DNA of 64,000 bases from Bin87 sp965220105 (GTDB taxonomy: Bacteria > Chloroflexota > Dehalococcoidia > Lucifugimonadales > UBA3495): positions 372,001 through 436,000 of the forward strand of contig OZ244811.1 in the NCBI GenBank assembly GCA_965220105.1. Direction: 5' to 3'. A program made the translations under genes and the position numbers. The notes beneath the pieces were generated by a model that was not told the DNA's origin, made no database searches, and was given only the letters and a program-made list of their open reading frames with translations. Below are positions 25,556-33,592 of this stretch, in pieces. Within the stretch, counting starts at the first letter, position 1. Every line of letters begins with the position of its first letter.

Positions 25556-26578
25556 ATGACCCAACCGGGAACCTACGAGGCCGCCGGCGTCGCCCTGGAC
25601 GCGATGGAAGGCCTGAAAGATCGCATCAAGGCCTTTGCCGCCATTACTCACGGCCCGGAGGTACTGGATGGCGGGAGCGGGTTTGCCGGTCTATTCGCCC
25701 TGAGCGGCGTTGAAGAACCGGTGCTGGTGGCCAGCGCCGACGGGGTGGGCACCAAGCTCAAGATCGCTGCTCAGCTGGGACACTTCGAGGGGGTGGGCCA
25801 GGACCTGGTTACCCTCAACGTCAATGACATCCTCACCAAAGGCGCACGCCCGCTATTCTTTCTGGACTACGTGTCTTTCAGTACGTTCGACGAGCACCGG
25901 CTGGAGATGCTCATGCGGGGCATGGCGTGGGGATGCCGGGAGGCCGGCTGCGCCCTGATTGGCGGCGAAACCGCCCAGTTGCCCGGCGTTTATTCGGAAA
26001 ATGATTTTGACCTCGCCGGTTTTGTCGTCGGCGTCGCGCCTCGTCAGCAACTCCTGGACGGCAGCGACATTCGCCCCGGAGACCGTCTGGTGGGGATCCC
26101 TTCCAGCGGAGTGCACACCAACGGCTTTTCCCTGGTCCGTCGGGTTTTCGGCGTGGATGACGACCCGGCGACGCTGTTTCGCCCGGTGCCGGGCCTGAAC
26201 CGAAACCTGGGTGATGAACTGATGGTGCGTCATCGCGCCTATTACCCGCTTCTGGAACCCTATCTGGGCCAGGTCAAGGCGCTCAGCCATATCACCGGCG
26301 GCGGCTTGCCGGGCAAAGTGCCCGCGGTGCTACCCGATTCTGTAGCGGCGGAATTTCGCGTCGGCGCCTGGCGCGTGCTGCCCATCTTCGACGCCATACG
26401 GCAGGCGGGCAACGTCGATGACGCGGAAATGTTTCGCGTCTTCAACATGGGCCTGGGCATGGTGGCAGTGTGCGACGACGCCGGAGCCCAGGCGCTGCTC
26501 GACGGCATATCCGACGCCGTGGATGTCGGGGCAGTAATTGAACGTGCCGGCGACGTCCGCGTAACTTTCCGGCATTAG
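25556..26578 (+). CDS. purM: Phosphoribosylformylglycinamidine cyclo-ligase
   Basis: 340 aa AIR synthetase, which uses ATP to close the imidazole ring of the purine precursor. Motifs are VASADGVGTKLKIA near the N terminus, LVTLNVNDILTKGARPLFFLDY, and the glycine-rich GCREAGCALIGGETAQLPG, then LVGIPSSGVHTNGFSLVR and HITGGGLPGKVP. Full length and in the right order for the PurM dimer fold. It starts 22 bp after purF and ends 28 bp before purH, so the three form one operon. Confidence 0.97.
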   Translation: MTQPGTYEAAGVALDAMEGLKDRIKAFAAITHGPEVLDGGSGFAGLFALSGVEEPVLVASADGVGTKLKIAAQLGHFEGVGQDLVTLNVNDILTKGARPLFFLDYVSFSTFDEHRLEMLMRGMAWGCREAGCALIGGETAQLPGVYSENDFDLAGFVVGVAPRQQLLDGSDIRPGDRLVGIPSSGVHTNGFSLVRRVFGVDDDPATLFRPVPGLNRNLGDELMVRHRAYYPLLEPYLGQVKALSHITGGGLPGKVPAVLPDSVAAEFRVGAWRVLPIFDAIRQAGNVDDAEMFRVFNMGLGMVAVCDDAGAQALLDGISDAVDVGAVIERAGDVRVTFRH

Positions 26579-26606
26579 TAACTATCGAAATTCGAGGGAA
26601 ATTACA

Positions 26607-28145
26607 GTGAAAGCATTATTGAGCGTGTATGACAAGACCGGGGTCGAGGGTCTGGGCCGGCGTCTCACCGACGCCGGTTACGAGTTGATCAGCACCGGCG
26701 GCACCCACCGCAGCCTCGCTGATGCCGGCGTTCCGGTGCGCCAGGTTTCCGACGTGACCGGTTCTCCGGAGATCCTTGAGGGCCGGGTCAAGACCCTGCA
26801 CCCCACGATACACGGCGGCCTGTTGGCGCGGCGTGATTCGCCCGACCACATGGCCGAGTTGCAGGCGCAGGGTATCGACGCCATCGACCTGGTGGTGGTC
26901 AACCTCTATCCCTTCGCCGAAACCATCAGCAAGCCGGATGTCACGCTGGCCGACGCCCTGGAGAATATCGACATCGGCGGGCCGACCATGCTGCGCGCCG
27001 CCGCCAAGAACTTCCCTTCGGTCGCCGTTGTGGTCGACCCGGCAGACTATGACTGGGTGGCCGATGCCCTGGCCGGCGACGGTCTGGACCACGGACAACG
27101 GCGCAGCCTGGCCGCCAAGGCTTTCCAGCACGTCGCCACCTACGACGCCGTCGTGGCCGACTACCTGGCGACGGACCCGGCCTCAGAAGAAGAGATGCCC
27201 GAGCAACTCACCATCGGCCTAACCCGGGTCTCCGCGCTGCGCTACGGCGAGAATCCACATCAACGGGGCGCGCTGTACGTCTCAAGCGGCGGCGGTTCGG
27301 GCGGCCTGGCCCGCGCCCGGCAGCTCCACGGACGCGAGCTTTCCTTCAATAACCTGATGGACGCCGACGCAGCGTGGCGCATCGTCAGCGACTATGCCGA
27401 CCCCACCGTGTGCGTCATCAAGCACGCCAACCCGTGCGGCCTGGCATCGTCCGACGACGTGGCCGAAGGGTACCGCCGCGCCTACGAGGGCGACCCGGTG
27501 TCCGCCTTCGGCGGCATCGTGGGCTTCAACCGACCGGTAACGTCCGAGGCCGCTCAGGCCATGGACCCGGTATTTTACGAGGTGGTCGTCGCCCCGAGCT
27601 ATGAAGACGAAGCCCTGGCCACTCTCCAACGCAAGCGCAACCTGCGGATTCTGACGGTGGACCGGGCCGCTAGTGGCGCGGGCGGCGTCGACTACGACAT
27701 ACGGCCCCTGAGCGGAGGGGTCCTGGTGCAAACCCCCGACGCCATCGCCGAATACCCCGAAGAATGGACTACCGCCACGCAGCGCGCGCCCACCCCGGAG
27801 GAGCTGGCCGACCTCACCTTCGCCTGGAAGGCGGTGAAGCACATCAAGTCCAACGCCATCGCCTTTGTGAAGAACCGGACGCTGGTGGGCATGGGGGCCG
27901 GCCAGCCCAACCGCGTGGTCAGCGTGCACCTTTCCCAGCGTGCCGCCGGCGAGAAGTCGACGGGTTGCGTGCTGGCTTCCGATGCCTTCTTCCCCTTCCC
28001 CGACAATATCGAGCTGGCCGCCGCGGCCGGCATTACCGCCATCGTGCAGCCGGGAGGCTCAATCCGGGACGATGAGGTCATCGCCGCCGCCGATGCCGCC
28101 GGGATTGCCATGGTGTTTACCGGGGTGCGGCACTTCCGCCACTGA
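26607..28145 (+). CDS. purH: Bifunctional AICAR formyltransferase/IMP cyclohydrolase
   Basis: 512 aa; the last two steps to IMP. The N-terminal cyclohydrolase (MGS-like) domain has LLSVYDKTG, LISTGGTHRSL and GRVKTLHPTIHGGLLARR. The AICARFT domain has VIKHANPCGLA with the catalytic Lys-His pair, DPVSAFGGIVGFN, and late AFFPFPDNIELAAAAGI. Start is GTG with GAGGGA upstream. The purN step between purM and purH is not in this cluster. Confidence 0.97.
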   Translation: MKALLSVYDKTGVEGLGRRLTDAGYELISTGGTHRSLADAGVPVRQVSDVTGSPEILEGRVKTLHPTIHGGLLARRDSPDHMAELQAQGIDAIDLVVVNLYPFAETISKPDVTLADALENIDIGGPTMLRAAAKNFPSVAVVVDPADYDWVADALAGDGLDHGQRRSLAAKAFQHVATYDAVVADYLATDPASEEEMPEQLTIGLTRVSALRYGENPHQRGALYVSSGGGSGGLARARQLHGRELSFNNLMDADAAWRIVSDYADPTVCVIKHANPCGLASSDDVAEGYRRAYEGDPVSAFGGIVGFNRPVTSEAAQAMDPVFYEVVVAPSYEDEALATLQRKRNLRILTVDRAASGAGGVDYDIRPLSGGVLVQTPDAIAEYPEEWTTATQRAPTPEELADLTFAWKAVKHIKSNAIAFVKNRTLVGMGAGQPNRVVSVHLSQRAAGEKSTGCVLASDAFFPFPDNIELAAAAGITAIVQPGGSIRDDEVIAAADAAGIAMVFTGVRHFRH

Positions 28146-28161
28146 TCTGGACCAATCCTCG

Positions 28162-28659
28162 TTGGACGCATACCTGGACATTGAGACGACGGGATTCATC
28201 GGCCACTCCTATCCGACCGTCGTGGGCGTAGCCGTGGACTTTCCGGGGGACTGGTTCGTGGAGCAGCTGGTCGGGGAGGACATAACAGCCGACGCCATCC
28301 GCCATGTGCTTGAAGGCGTCACCACGGTGTACACCTTCAACGGCTCCGGGTTCGACCTGCCGTACTTGGCCCGGCGTCCCGGCGTGGACCTGAATCGCTG
28401 GTTCCGGCACGAAGACCTGATGCACTGGTGCCGACGGGCCGGTCTACGGGGTGGTTTGAAACACATCGAGCGGGTGTTGGGCATTGAGCGAAACCTGCCT
28501 GACATCGACGGGCGCGACGCCGTGCAGTTGTGGCATAAATACCGGTCCGAGCAAAACCGGGATGCTCTGGACTTGCTGCTGGAATACAACCGGGCGGACG
28601 TAGAAAACCTCTACGCGCTACGCAGGTATCTCGAAGCACAGATTGACTGGAGGCAATGA
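28162..28659 (+). CDS. Ribonuclease H-like 3'-5' exonuclease (YprB type)
   Basis: About 165 aa. The DEDD exonuclease motifs are all visible: YLDIETTGF (D and E), VYTFNGSGFDLPYL (D), and LLEYNRADVENLYALRRYL (final D). The segment GGLKHIERVLGIER is typical of the YprB/RNase_H_2 family. Likely a single-strand nuclease in repair or turnover. No ATG is available after the purH stop; TTG at 28162 is chosen, 16 bp downstream, with CTG at 28147 possible. It lies tight in the purFMH transcript. Confidence 0.82.
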   Translation: MDAYLDIETTGFIGHSYPTVVGVAVDFPGDWFVEQLVGEDITADAIRHVLEGVTTVYTFNGSGFDLPYLARRPGVDLNRWFRHEDLMHWCRRAGLRGGLKHIERVLGIERNLPDIDGRDAVQLWHKYRSEQNRDALDLLLEYNRADVENLYALRRYLEAQIDWRQ

Positions 28660-28660
28660 T

Positions 28661-29458
28661 TTGGACTTGGGATTGAAGGGTAAGAACGTCGTCGTAACGG
28701 GCGGCGGCACCAACATAGGGTGCTCCATCGTGCTGGCCTTCGCCGCCGAAGGCAGCAGCGTCGCCATCGCCGAACTCAACAAAGAAGCCGGCGCAGCGGT
28801 GGCCACCGAGGTCGAGGGGTTAGGCGCCGGGGGCTCTGCCATCGTTATTGACGCCGACGTAACCGACAAGGACCGCACCGACGCCACCATGTCGGACGCC
28901 ATCGCCAAATTGGGCAGCATAGACGTTCTGGTCAACAACGTGGGTTGGACCATTGATCGGCTGTTCCTGGAAAAATCCCGGGAAGAACACGTGCGGGAGG
29001 TCGACATCAACCTATGGGGGGCCGTCAACTGCATCCACGCCGTGTTGCCGCACATGATCGAACGCCAGACCGGTTCAATCGTCAGCATCAGCAGCGACGC
29101 CGGACGCATGGGGGAGTACCGCGAGGCCGTCTATTCGGCCTGCAAAGCCGGCGTCATTGCCCTCAGCAAATCCATCGCCCGGGAGACCGGGCGCTACGGC
29201 ATTCGACTGAACATGGTGTGCCCTGGCCTCGTGGTCCCGCCCCAGTCGGAGGTGAACAACCCCGATAGCATGTGGAGTCAGGGAATGCAGGACATCTTCA
29301 CCGAGGATGTCCTGGAGCGGGTGCGGCGCGCCTATCCGCTCCGTCGGATGGGCACGGCCCAGGAGGTCGCCAATGCAGTGGTTTTCCTGGCCTCGGACGC
29401 CGCCAGCTTCATCACCGGTCAGACCCTCAGCGTCTCCGGCGGTTACACCATGATGTAA
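28661..29458 (+). CDS. SDR-family oxidoreductase
   Basis: 265 aa classical short-chain dehydrogenase. The cofactor motif is VVVTGGGTNIGCSIV, then VLVNNVGW (NNAG-type motif with V), the catalytic SISSDAG serine and the YSACKAG tyrosine-lysine pair; SGGYTMM closes the protein. Likely an NAD(P)-dependent 3-oxoacyl or hydroxy-compound dehydrogenase; the substrate is unknown. The TTG start 7 bases after GGAGG is preferred to TTG at 28643. Directly after the exonuclease gene, probably same transcript. A strong terminator follows. Confidence 0.9.
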   Translation: MDLGLKGKNVVVTGGGTNIGCSIVLAFAAEGSSVAIAELNKEAGAAVATEVEGLGAGGSAIVIDADVTDKDRTDATMSDAIAKLGSIDVLVNNVGWTIDRLFLEKSREEHVREVDINLWGAVNCIHAVLPHMIERQTGSIVSISSDAGRMGEYREAVYSACKAGVIALSKSIARETGRYGIRLNMVCPGLVVPPQSEVNNPDSMWSQGMQDIFTEDVLERVRRAYPLRRMGTAQEVANAVVFLASDAASFITGQTLSVSGGYTMM

Positions 29459-29514
29459 CGCCTGGGAGCGGGAGCAGGGAGACGGCCCGCGGGGGCAAAT
29501 GCCACCAAGGGCAA

Positions 29515-29546
29515 CAAAAATCAGGGGCGGCCAAACGGCCGCCCCT
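29515..29546. terminator. Strong bidirectional terminator
   Basis: AGGGGCGGCC pairs perfectly with GGCCGCCCCT over AAAC. On the minus strand it is followed by GATTTTTG, so it fits the end of the convergent duplicated-domain gene best; it also follows the SDR gene. Confidence 0.75.
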
Positions 29547-29571
29547 GTTGGTTGGCGCTACGTGCGGAGAA

Positions 29572-30375
29572 TTACCGCTGGTTGGTGCCTACCAAGGCCC
29601 AGGCCTTCTCCTCCATGGAGGGAACGACGGCCTGAATCAGGTCGTTGTCGACGTTGGCGGCGACGGTGGGGTAGCCGGCGCGGTCGATCATGTTGGCCAG
29701 GTTGCCGGCCTTGAACTGGTCCAGCGTCCAGGCCAGCGTGTGTCCGCTGGTGGTGGTGTCCCAGTAGACCCGGACATCCTGGTTGCGCGGGCCGTAGTGG
29801 TAGTGCGGCGCGATCTCGAAGCAGTCAAACGCCAGCAGTTCGAACTCCTGACCCAGGTGGTCGGTGAGAACGTGGATGGCCACGCCGCGGTCGCCGGCCG
29901 CGCCGATGTTGTCGCGGAACTCGACGCCGAAGCGGATATTGCCAGCTTCATAGATATGATTGCCACGGAAGTGGGTTACCGTGCGGCGCTCGTCGCGAGA
30001 CTTGGACAGCGCGCACTCTTCCACTTCGTCCATCTTCTGCTGGTCGACGGGGTTGGCGTCAATGGCCATGGCCAGGTCGTCGTAGCCGGAGCGGCGCGCC
30101 ATGCCGGACAGGTTGTTTCGGATGTTCTTCAGCGTCCAGCCCAACGGGGTGCCGATGGTGGTCTTGTCCATGGGCAGCCGGATGTTGTGGTTCTCTGGAC
30201 CGTAGTGGTAGTGCGGGGCCTGGTCGAAGCAGTCGAAGCGCAGGATTTCGGTGTCCTGACCGTCGACGTCAGCATAGACCTGCACCATCAGGCCCTGGTC
30301 GGGCATGATTTCCTTGCGGTACGACAGCGTTACGTCCACCGGACCAACGTTGAAGATGGTATCTCCCTTTTCCAT
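29572..30375 (-). CDS. Internally duplicated protein of unknown function
   Basis: 267 aa from MEKGDTIFNVG, with AGGAGG eight bases upstream. The protein is two copies of a domain of about 110-120 residues. The first shows ILRFDCFDQAPHYHYGPEN and LGWTLKNIRNNLSGMARRSGY; the second LLAFDCFEIAPHYHYGPRN and LAWTLDQFKAGNLANMIDRAGY. Conserved aromatic, histidine and acidic residues (HYHYGP) could bind a metal or ligand. No signal peptide or membrane helix is seen, so it is soluble. I do not recognise the family. Single gene ending in a strong terminator. Confidence 0.82.
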   Translation of the reverse strand: MEKGDTIFNVGPVDVTLSYRKEIMPDQGLMVQVYADVDGQDTEILRFDCFDQAPHYHYGPENHNIRLPMDKTTIGTPLGWTLKNIRNNLSGMARRSGYDDLAMAIDANPVDQQKMDEVEECALSKSRDERRTVTHFRGNHIYEAGNIRFGVEFRDNIGAAGDRGVAIHVLTDHLGQEFELLAFDCFEIAPHYHYGPRNQDVRVYWDTTTSGHTLAWTLDQFKAGNLANMIDRAGYPTVAANVDNDLIQAVVPSMEEKAWALVGTNQR

Positions 30376-30589
30376 TTTGTCCTCCTGTTTTGAGACGGGT
30401 CTGTTTATATGCGAACGCGTCAACGACGGCGCTCGTCGGTATGCAGGCAATTATAGCACCGCAATTGCGCTTGGCAACTATCAAAGTCAAGAATATACCC
30501 AAGATTACGCAATTACGGATTTGAACGAATTTCAGGCGCCGCCGGATACCGCAGACCGACCCAAACCGAACCGGCTCAGCCCAATCACG

Positions 30590-30595
30590 TATAAT
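30590..30595 (+). promoter_or_regulatory. -10 box close to the SprT-like gene
   Basis: TATAAT lies 14 bases before the GTG (30609) and 23 before the alternative ATG (30618), so the mRNA leader would be very short. The -35 region is weak. Confidence 0.45.
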
Positions 30596-30608
30596 CCCTT
30601 CGTCAGCG

Positions 30609-31289
30609 GTGACCCGAATGCCATCAACCCAATCTCAAATCACATCCAGCTTCCCCGGCGTCGGGTATCCGGTGGGCAGCCGCGTGTGTTTTCGCAAGGG
30701 CGGTGATGACCTGCTAGGCACGGTCGTCGCGCTCCGATTGCGCCACGCCGAGGTGTTGACCGACGGCGGCGAGCGGTACACCGTCCCTTACTCAGCGTGT
30801 ACCAGCGTGGGGAACACCACGGCGCCGGCTGTATCCCTGGAGCAGGTCGAAACGTTGGCGAACGGGCTGATCGATCAACACCAGGCCGGCGGTCGTCTGG
30901 CCAAAGCGTGGCGATTCGGGTTTGACCTCGCTCCGTCCCGGGCCGGTGCTTGCAATTACTCGGCCCGGCGAATCAATCTCTCGGTCAGCTACTGCCAACG
31001 GGCCACCCGCGCCGAGATTGAGGACACGATCCTGCACGAAATCGCTCATGCCATCGTGGGGCCGCGGCACAATCACGATAAGGTGTGGAAGGCCAAGGCA
31101 CTGGAAATCGGGTGTGCCGGCGAACGGTGCCACCGGGTCGAGCACTCCACGCCCCGCTGGGTGGGAGAGTGCGGTTGCGGCCAGCGCTGGTTCCGGCACC
31201 GCCTGCAACGCAGGTTGATGCAGGACCGGGTTTGCGCCAAATGCCGGGGTGTCATAATCTGGCGGTCAAACACCACCCCTGCCGATTGA
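30609..31289 (+). CDS. SprT-like zinc metalloprotease domain protein
   Basis: Up to 226 aa (GTG start; an ATG three codons later is as likely). The centre carries the zinc-protease motif DTILHEIAHAIVGPRHNHDKVWK, with HEIAH and a later histidine as ligands. A C-terminal zinc ribbon is suggested by CGCGQRWF and CAKCRGVI. The N-terminal 70 residues resemble a small barrel (GSRVCFRKGGDDLLGTVVAL). SprT-family proteins relate to SPRTN, which digests DNA-protein crosslinks, but bacterial roles are poorly known. Single gene. Confidence 0.82.
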   Translation: MTRMPSTQSQITSSFPGVGYPVGSRVCFRKGGDDLLGTVVALRLRHAEVLTDGGERYTVPYSACTSVGNTTAPAVSLEQVETLANGLIDQHQAGGRLAKAWRFGFDLAPSRAGACNYSARRINLSVSYCQRATRAEIEDTILHEIAHAIVGPRHNHDKVWKAKALEIGCAGERCHRVEHSTPRWVGECGCGQRWFRHRLQRRLMQDRVCAKCRGVIIWRSNTTPAD

Positions 31290-31365
31290 CGGCGCTGCGC
31301 TGCGGTCTATAGCCCTGCTGAGTTCGCCTCGCTGGGTGATGGCCGGCGTGAAGGCGAATCACCGA

Positions 31366-31374
31366 TGCTATAAT
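31366..31374 (+). promoter_or_regulatory. Extended -10 promoter of monooxygenase gene
   Basis: TGCTATAAT, an extended -10 box, lies 62 bases before the ATG at 31437. Confidence 0.5.
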
Positions 31375-31436
31375 CCGACCGCTGCCGGGCAGGAATATCA
31401 CGCCCTGAAATCTCGCTCCCGGCTCGAGGCTCCTTT

Positions 31437-32378
31437 ATGAAAATTGGCGTTAGCATCCCTCGCCTGCCCGATGCAGACGGTATCCGGGAGTTCTCCCAGC
31501 GTGCCGAGCAGTTGGGTTTTGAGTCGGTGATGGCCGGCGACCATGTTGTTCTGCCCGTCGGCGGCACCAACCAGTATCCCTACACGCCCACCGGCGCATT
31601 CCAACGGCCATCCGACGAGCCGTTCCTGGAAACCATGACCATGCTGGGCTTCATGGCGGCTTGCACCAGCGAAATCCGTCTGGGCAGCACCGTGCTCATC
31701 CTTCCCTACCGTAACCCGGTGGTGCAGGCCAAGATGTTTGCGTCCCTGGACGTCCTGTCCGGCGGACGGGTCATCTGCGGCGTCGGCGTCGGCTGGCTGG
31801 AAAAGGAATTCGACATCCTCGGTGTACCCTACGCAGACCGGGGCCCAATGACCGACGAGTTTCTGGAGATTTTCAACGCTCTTTGGACGGAGGAAATTCC
31901 CGAGCACAAGGGCAAGTACTACCAGATTGATGGCATTTACTTCGAGCCCAAGCCCCTTCAACAACCCCGCATCCCCATCTGGGTGGGCGGGCACACCCGA
32001 CGGGCGTTGCGACGCACCGCCAAGTACGGCGACTGTTGGCACACCACCCGCCAGACTCCGGATTTCGTCGCCGAGAACCTGCCCTACCTGCGGGAGCAGA
32101 CCGAACGCGCCGGTCGCGATCCTGCCGACATCACCATCTCGCTGAAGCGCAGTCTCCACTTCACCGACATGGATGGCTCCGAAGAGGGCGTCGGCGTGCG
32201 CTCCGGCGGCGCACTTATTGCCACCACCCAGGAGGTCATCGAAGACCTGCACTACTGCAATGAGTTGGGCATCGACCAACTTACCTTCGATTTCCGCGTG
32301 GACGGCATCGGGCCCTGCATCGAGGTAATGAACCACCTGGCCGAGAATATTCTCCCCGTAGCCGACCGGCTGGCCTAG
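31437..32378 (+). CDS. LLM-class F420-dependent oxidoreductase
   Basis: 313 aa TIM-barrel protein. Family motifs: KIGVSIPRL, GFESVMAGDHVVLP, IRLGSTVLILPYRNPV, and GRVICGVGVGWLEKEFDILG, then PIWVGGHTRRALRRTAKYGD. The pattern matches the probable-F420-dependent-oxidoreductase subfamily that reduces or oxygenates unknown substrates. Own extended -10 promoter upstream. Second of four such proteins in the window; it differs clearly from the MsnO8-like one at the left end. Confidence 0.88.
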   Translation: MKIGVSIPRLPDADGIREFSQRAEQLGFESVMAGDHVVLPVGGTNQYPYTPTGAFQRPSDEPFLETMTMLGFMAACTSEIRLGSTVLILPYRNPVVQAKMFASLDVLSGGRVICGVGVGWLEKEFDILGVPYADRGPMTDEFLEIFNALWTEEIPEHKGKYYQIDGIYFEPKPLQQPRIPIWVGGHTRRALRRTAKYGDCWHTTRQTPDFVAENLPYLREQTERAGRDPADITISLKRSLHFTDMDGSEEGVGVRSGGALIATTQEVIEDLHYCNELGIDQLTFDFRVDGIGPCIEVMNHLAENILPVADRLA

Positions 32379-32387
32379 CCGTCTCCA

Positions 32388-32480
32388 TCCCCTCTCCCTT
32401 GATGGGAGAGGGTCAGGGTGAGGGTGATCTCCTCGACAACTTATGGGAGAGGGTCAAAGTGAGCGTGATCTCCTCTACAA
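32388..32480. repeat. GGGAGAGGG-type dispersed repeat, two units
   Basis: CCCTCTCCCTTGATGGGAGAGGG forms a hairpin, followed by TCAGGGTGAGGGTGATCTCCTC; a second partial unit starts at 32441. Related copies lie at 39295, 50807 and 51459. Its position after the monooxygenase stop suggests a terminator role too. Confidence 0.65.
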
Positions 32481-32978
32481 CCCGCTCTCCCTGAACCACT
32501 CGGCGCGTTCTACCAGGTGCTCGGCGGTCATCCGCATCTCCTCGATCTGGTCCTGGCTAACCTGCCGTTTGATCGACCCGGGAACACCGGTGACAAAACT
32601 CCGGTCCGGCACGTCTACACCGGACAGCACCACGGCGTTGGACGCGATGAGGCACTCACGACCGATTGTTGATTCGGTGAGGAAGGTGCAGTTGTTGCCC
32701 AGCAGACTGCCCGTTCCGATGCGGTCGCCGTGGACAACGACGCAGTGACCGATGGACACGTAATCCTCGATGACCAATCCATCCCCGTGCACCACGGAAC
32801 CTTCCTGGACATTGACGTTGTTGCCGATGGTGATCAGATCGCCGTCGCCTCGAATCGTGACCCCGGGCCAAACGCTGCTGTGTTCGCCGATAACCACGTT
32901 GCCCACCACGTAGGCGAACTCGCTCACCCAGGCCGTGTCGGCGATCTTCGGCGTTATCCCTCGCAGGCTACGAATCAA
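32475..32978 (-). CDS. Gamma-carbonic-anhydrase-like hexapeptide protein
   Basis: 167 aa left-handed beta-helix protein. Hexapeptide turns begin with FAYVVGNVVIGEHSSVWPGV, and the three zinc-type histidines are present in SVVHGDG and SIGHCVVVHGD. The tail GVPGSIKRQVSQDQIEEM is typical of the YrdA/PaaY-like clade. Activity may be carbonic anhydrase or thioesterase-related; many members are uncharacterised. The TTG start is preferred because GAGAGG stands nine bases upstream and the length then matches the family. Confidence 0.88.
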   Translation of the reverse strand: MIRSLRGITPKIADTAWVSEFAYVVGNVVIGEHSSVWPGVTIRGDGDLITIGNNVNVQEGSVVHGDGLVIEDYVSIGHCVVVHGDRIGTGSLLGNNCTFLTESTIGRECLIASNAVVLSGVDVPDRSFVTGVPGSIKRQVSQDQIEEMRMTAEHLVERAEWFRESGL

Positions 32979-33049
32979 AATATACCTCTCGCAAACGAAT
33001 GCACCCCCGACCACATCGGGTCGGTGGGCGCCAAATTCCCCGGTTGCCG

Positions 33050-33055
33050 ATTATA
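33050..33055 (-). promoter_or_regulatory. -10 box of the carbonic-anhydrase-like gene
   Basis: TATAAT on the minus strand, 72 bases before the TTG start, with a weak TTTCGC 17 bases further upstream. Confidence 0.4.
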
Positions 33056-33095
33056 ACGCCATGCACCGCACGGCGAAAGAAAGCGGGCCTGCGGC

Positions 33096-33218
33096 CAGGG
33101 TCTTTCGATTGTTCCCTAATGTCATTGCGAGCACAGCGTGGCAATCTCGTAGCCGTATCGACCAACGCTGTCGTCAGCTCGCCTTTGACCGCTACGTTCC
33201 GATAATCAAAAGGCCCTG
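33096..33218. mobile_element. MITE, type B, diverged right half
   Basis: The left end CAGGGTCTTTCGATTG leads into AATGTCATTGCGAGC; the right end ATCAAAAGGCCCTG is its inverted partner. The inner right half no longer matches. The flanks share GCCTGCGGC (33087-33095 and 33219-33227), a 9-bp duplication. The element lies just upstream of the carbonic-anhydrase-like gene. Confidence 0.75.
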
Positions 33219-33592
33219 GCCTGCGGCGCATGGCAATCGCATATTGGGTCGATGACGGTGTAATTCCTAACAAGCCGTTCGTCCTGAGCTGGTCGAACGA
33301 CGCACAACCAGGTGGTTGCCGGCAACTAGCGAGCGCGGCTTGCCGCACCCAGAACCAAACCGTGACCCACTCTTAAGGCACCGCTAGCCTAATATTCGAT
33401 TGCCCTGGCCTCCGGTGCGGGCCTCCGGTGCGGCCCTACCGGTGGTTTCAAGATTTGCTACCCGCGTCATTCGACGTGTCGCGGGGCGCAGCGACGTGGC
33501 GACCGCGTTCCCGCATCGGGCCAGGTTCGATGCTGCGCTGAAGCTGCGGCCGCGCCGTTTACCCAAAGGCCGCGTGCTCCGGGTGCGTCGCT
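33219..33592. other. Intergenic region with short tandem repeat
   Basis: 374 bp without a gene. Contains a TTCGTCCTGAGCTGGTCGAA dispersed-repeat fragment near 33280 and a perfect 13-bp tandem pair (GCCTCCGGTGCGG) at 33408-33433. Confidence 0.5.
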
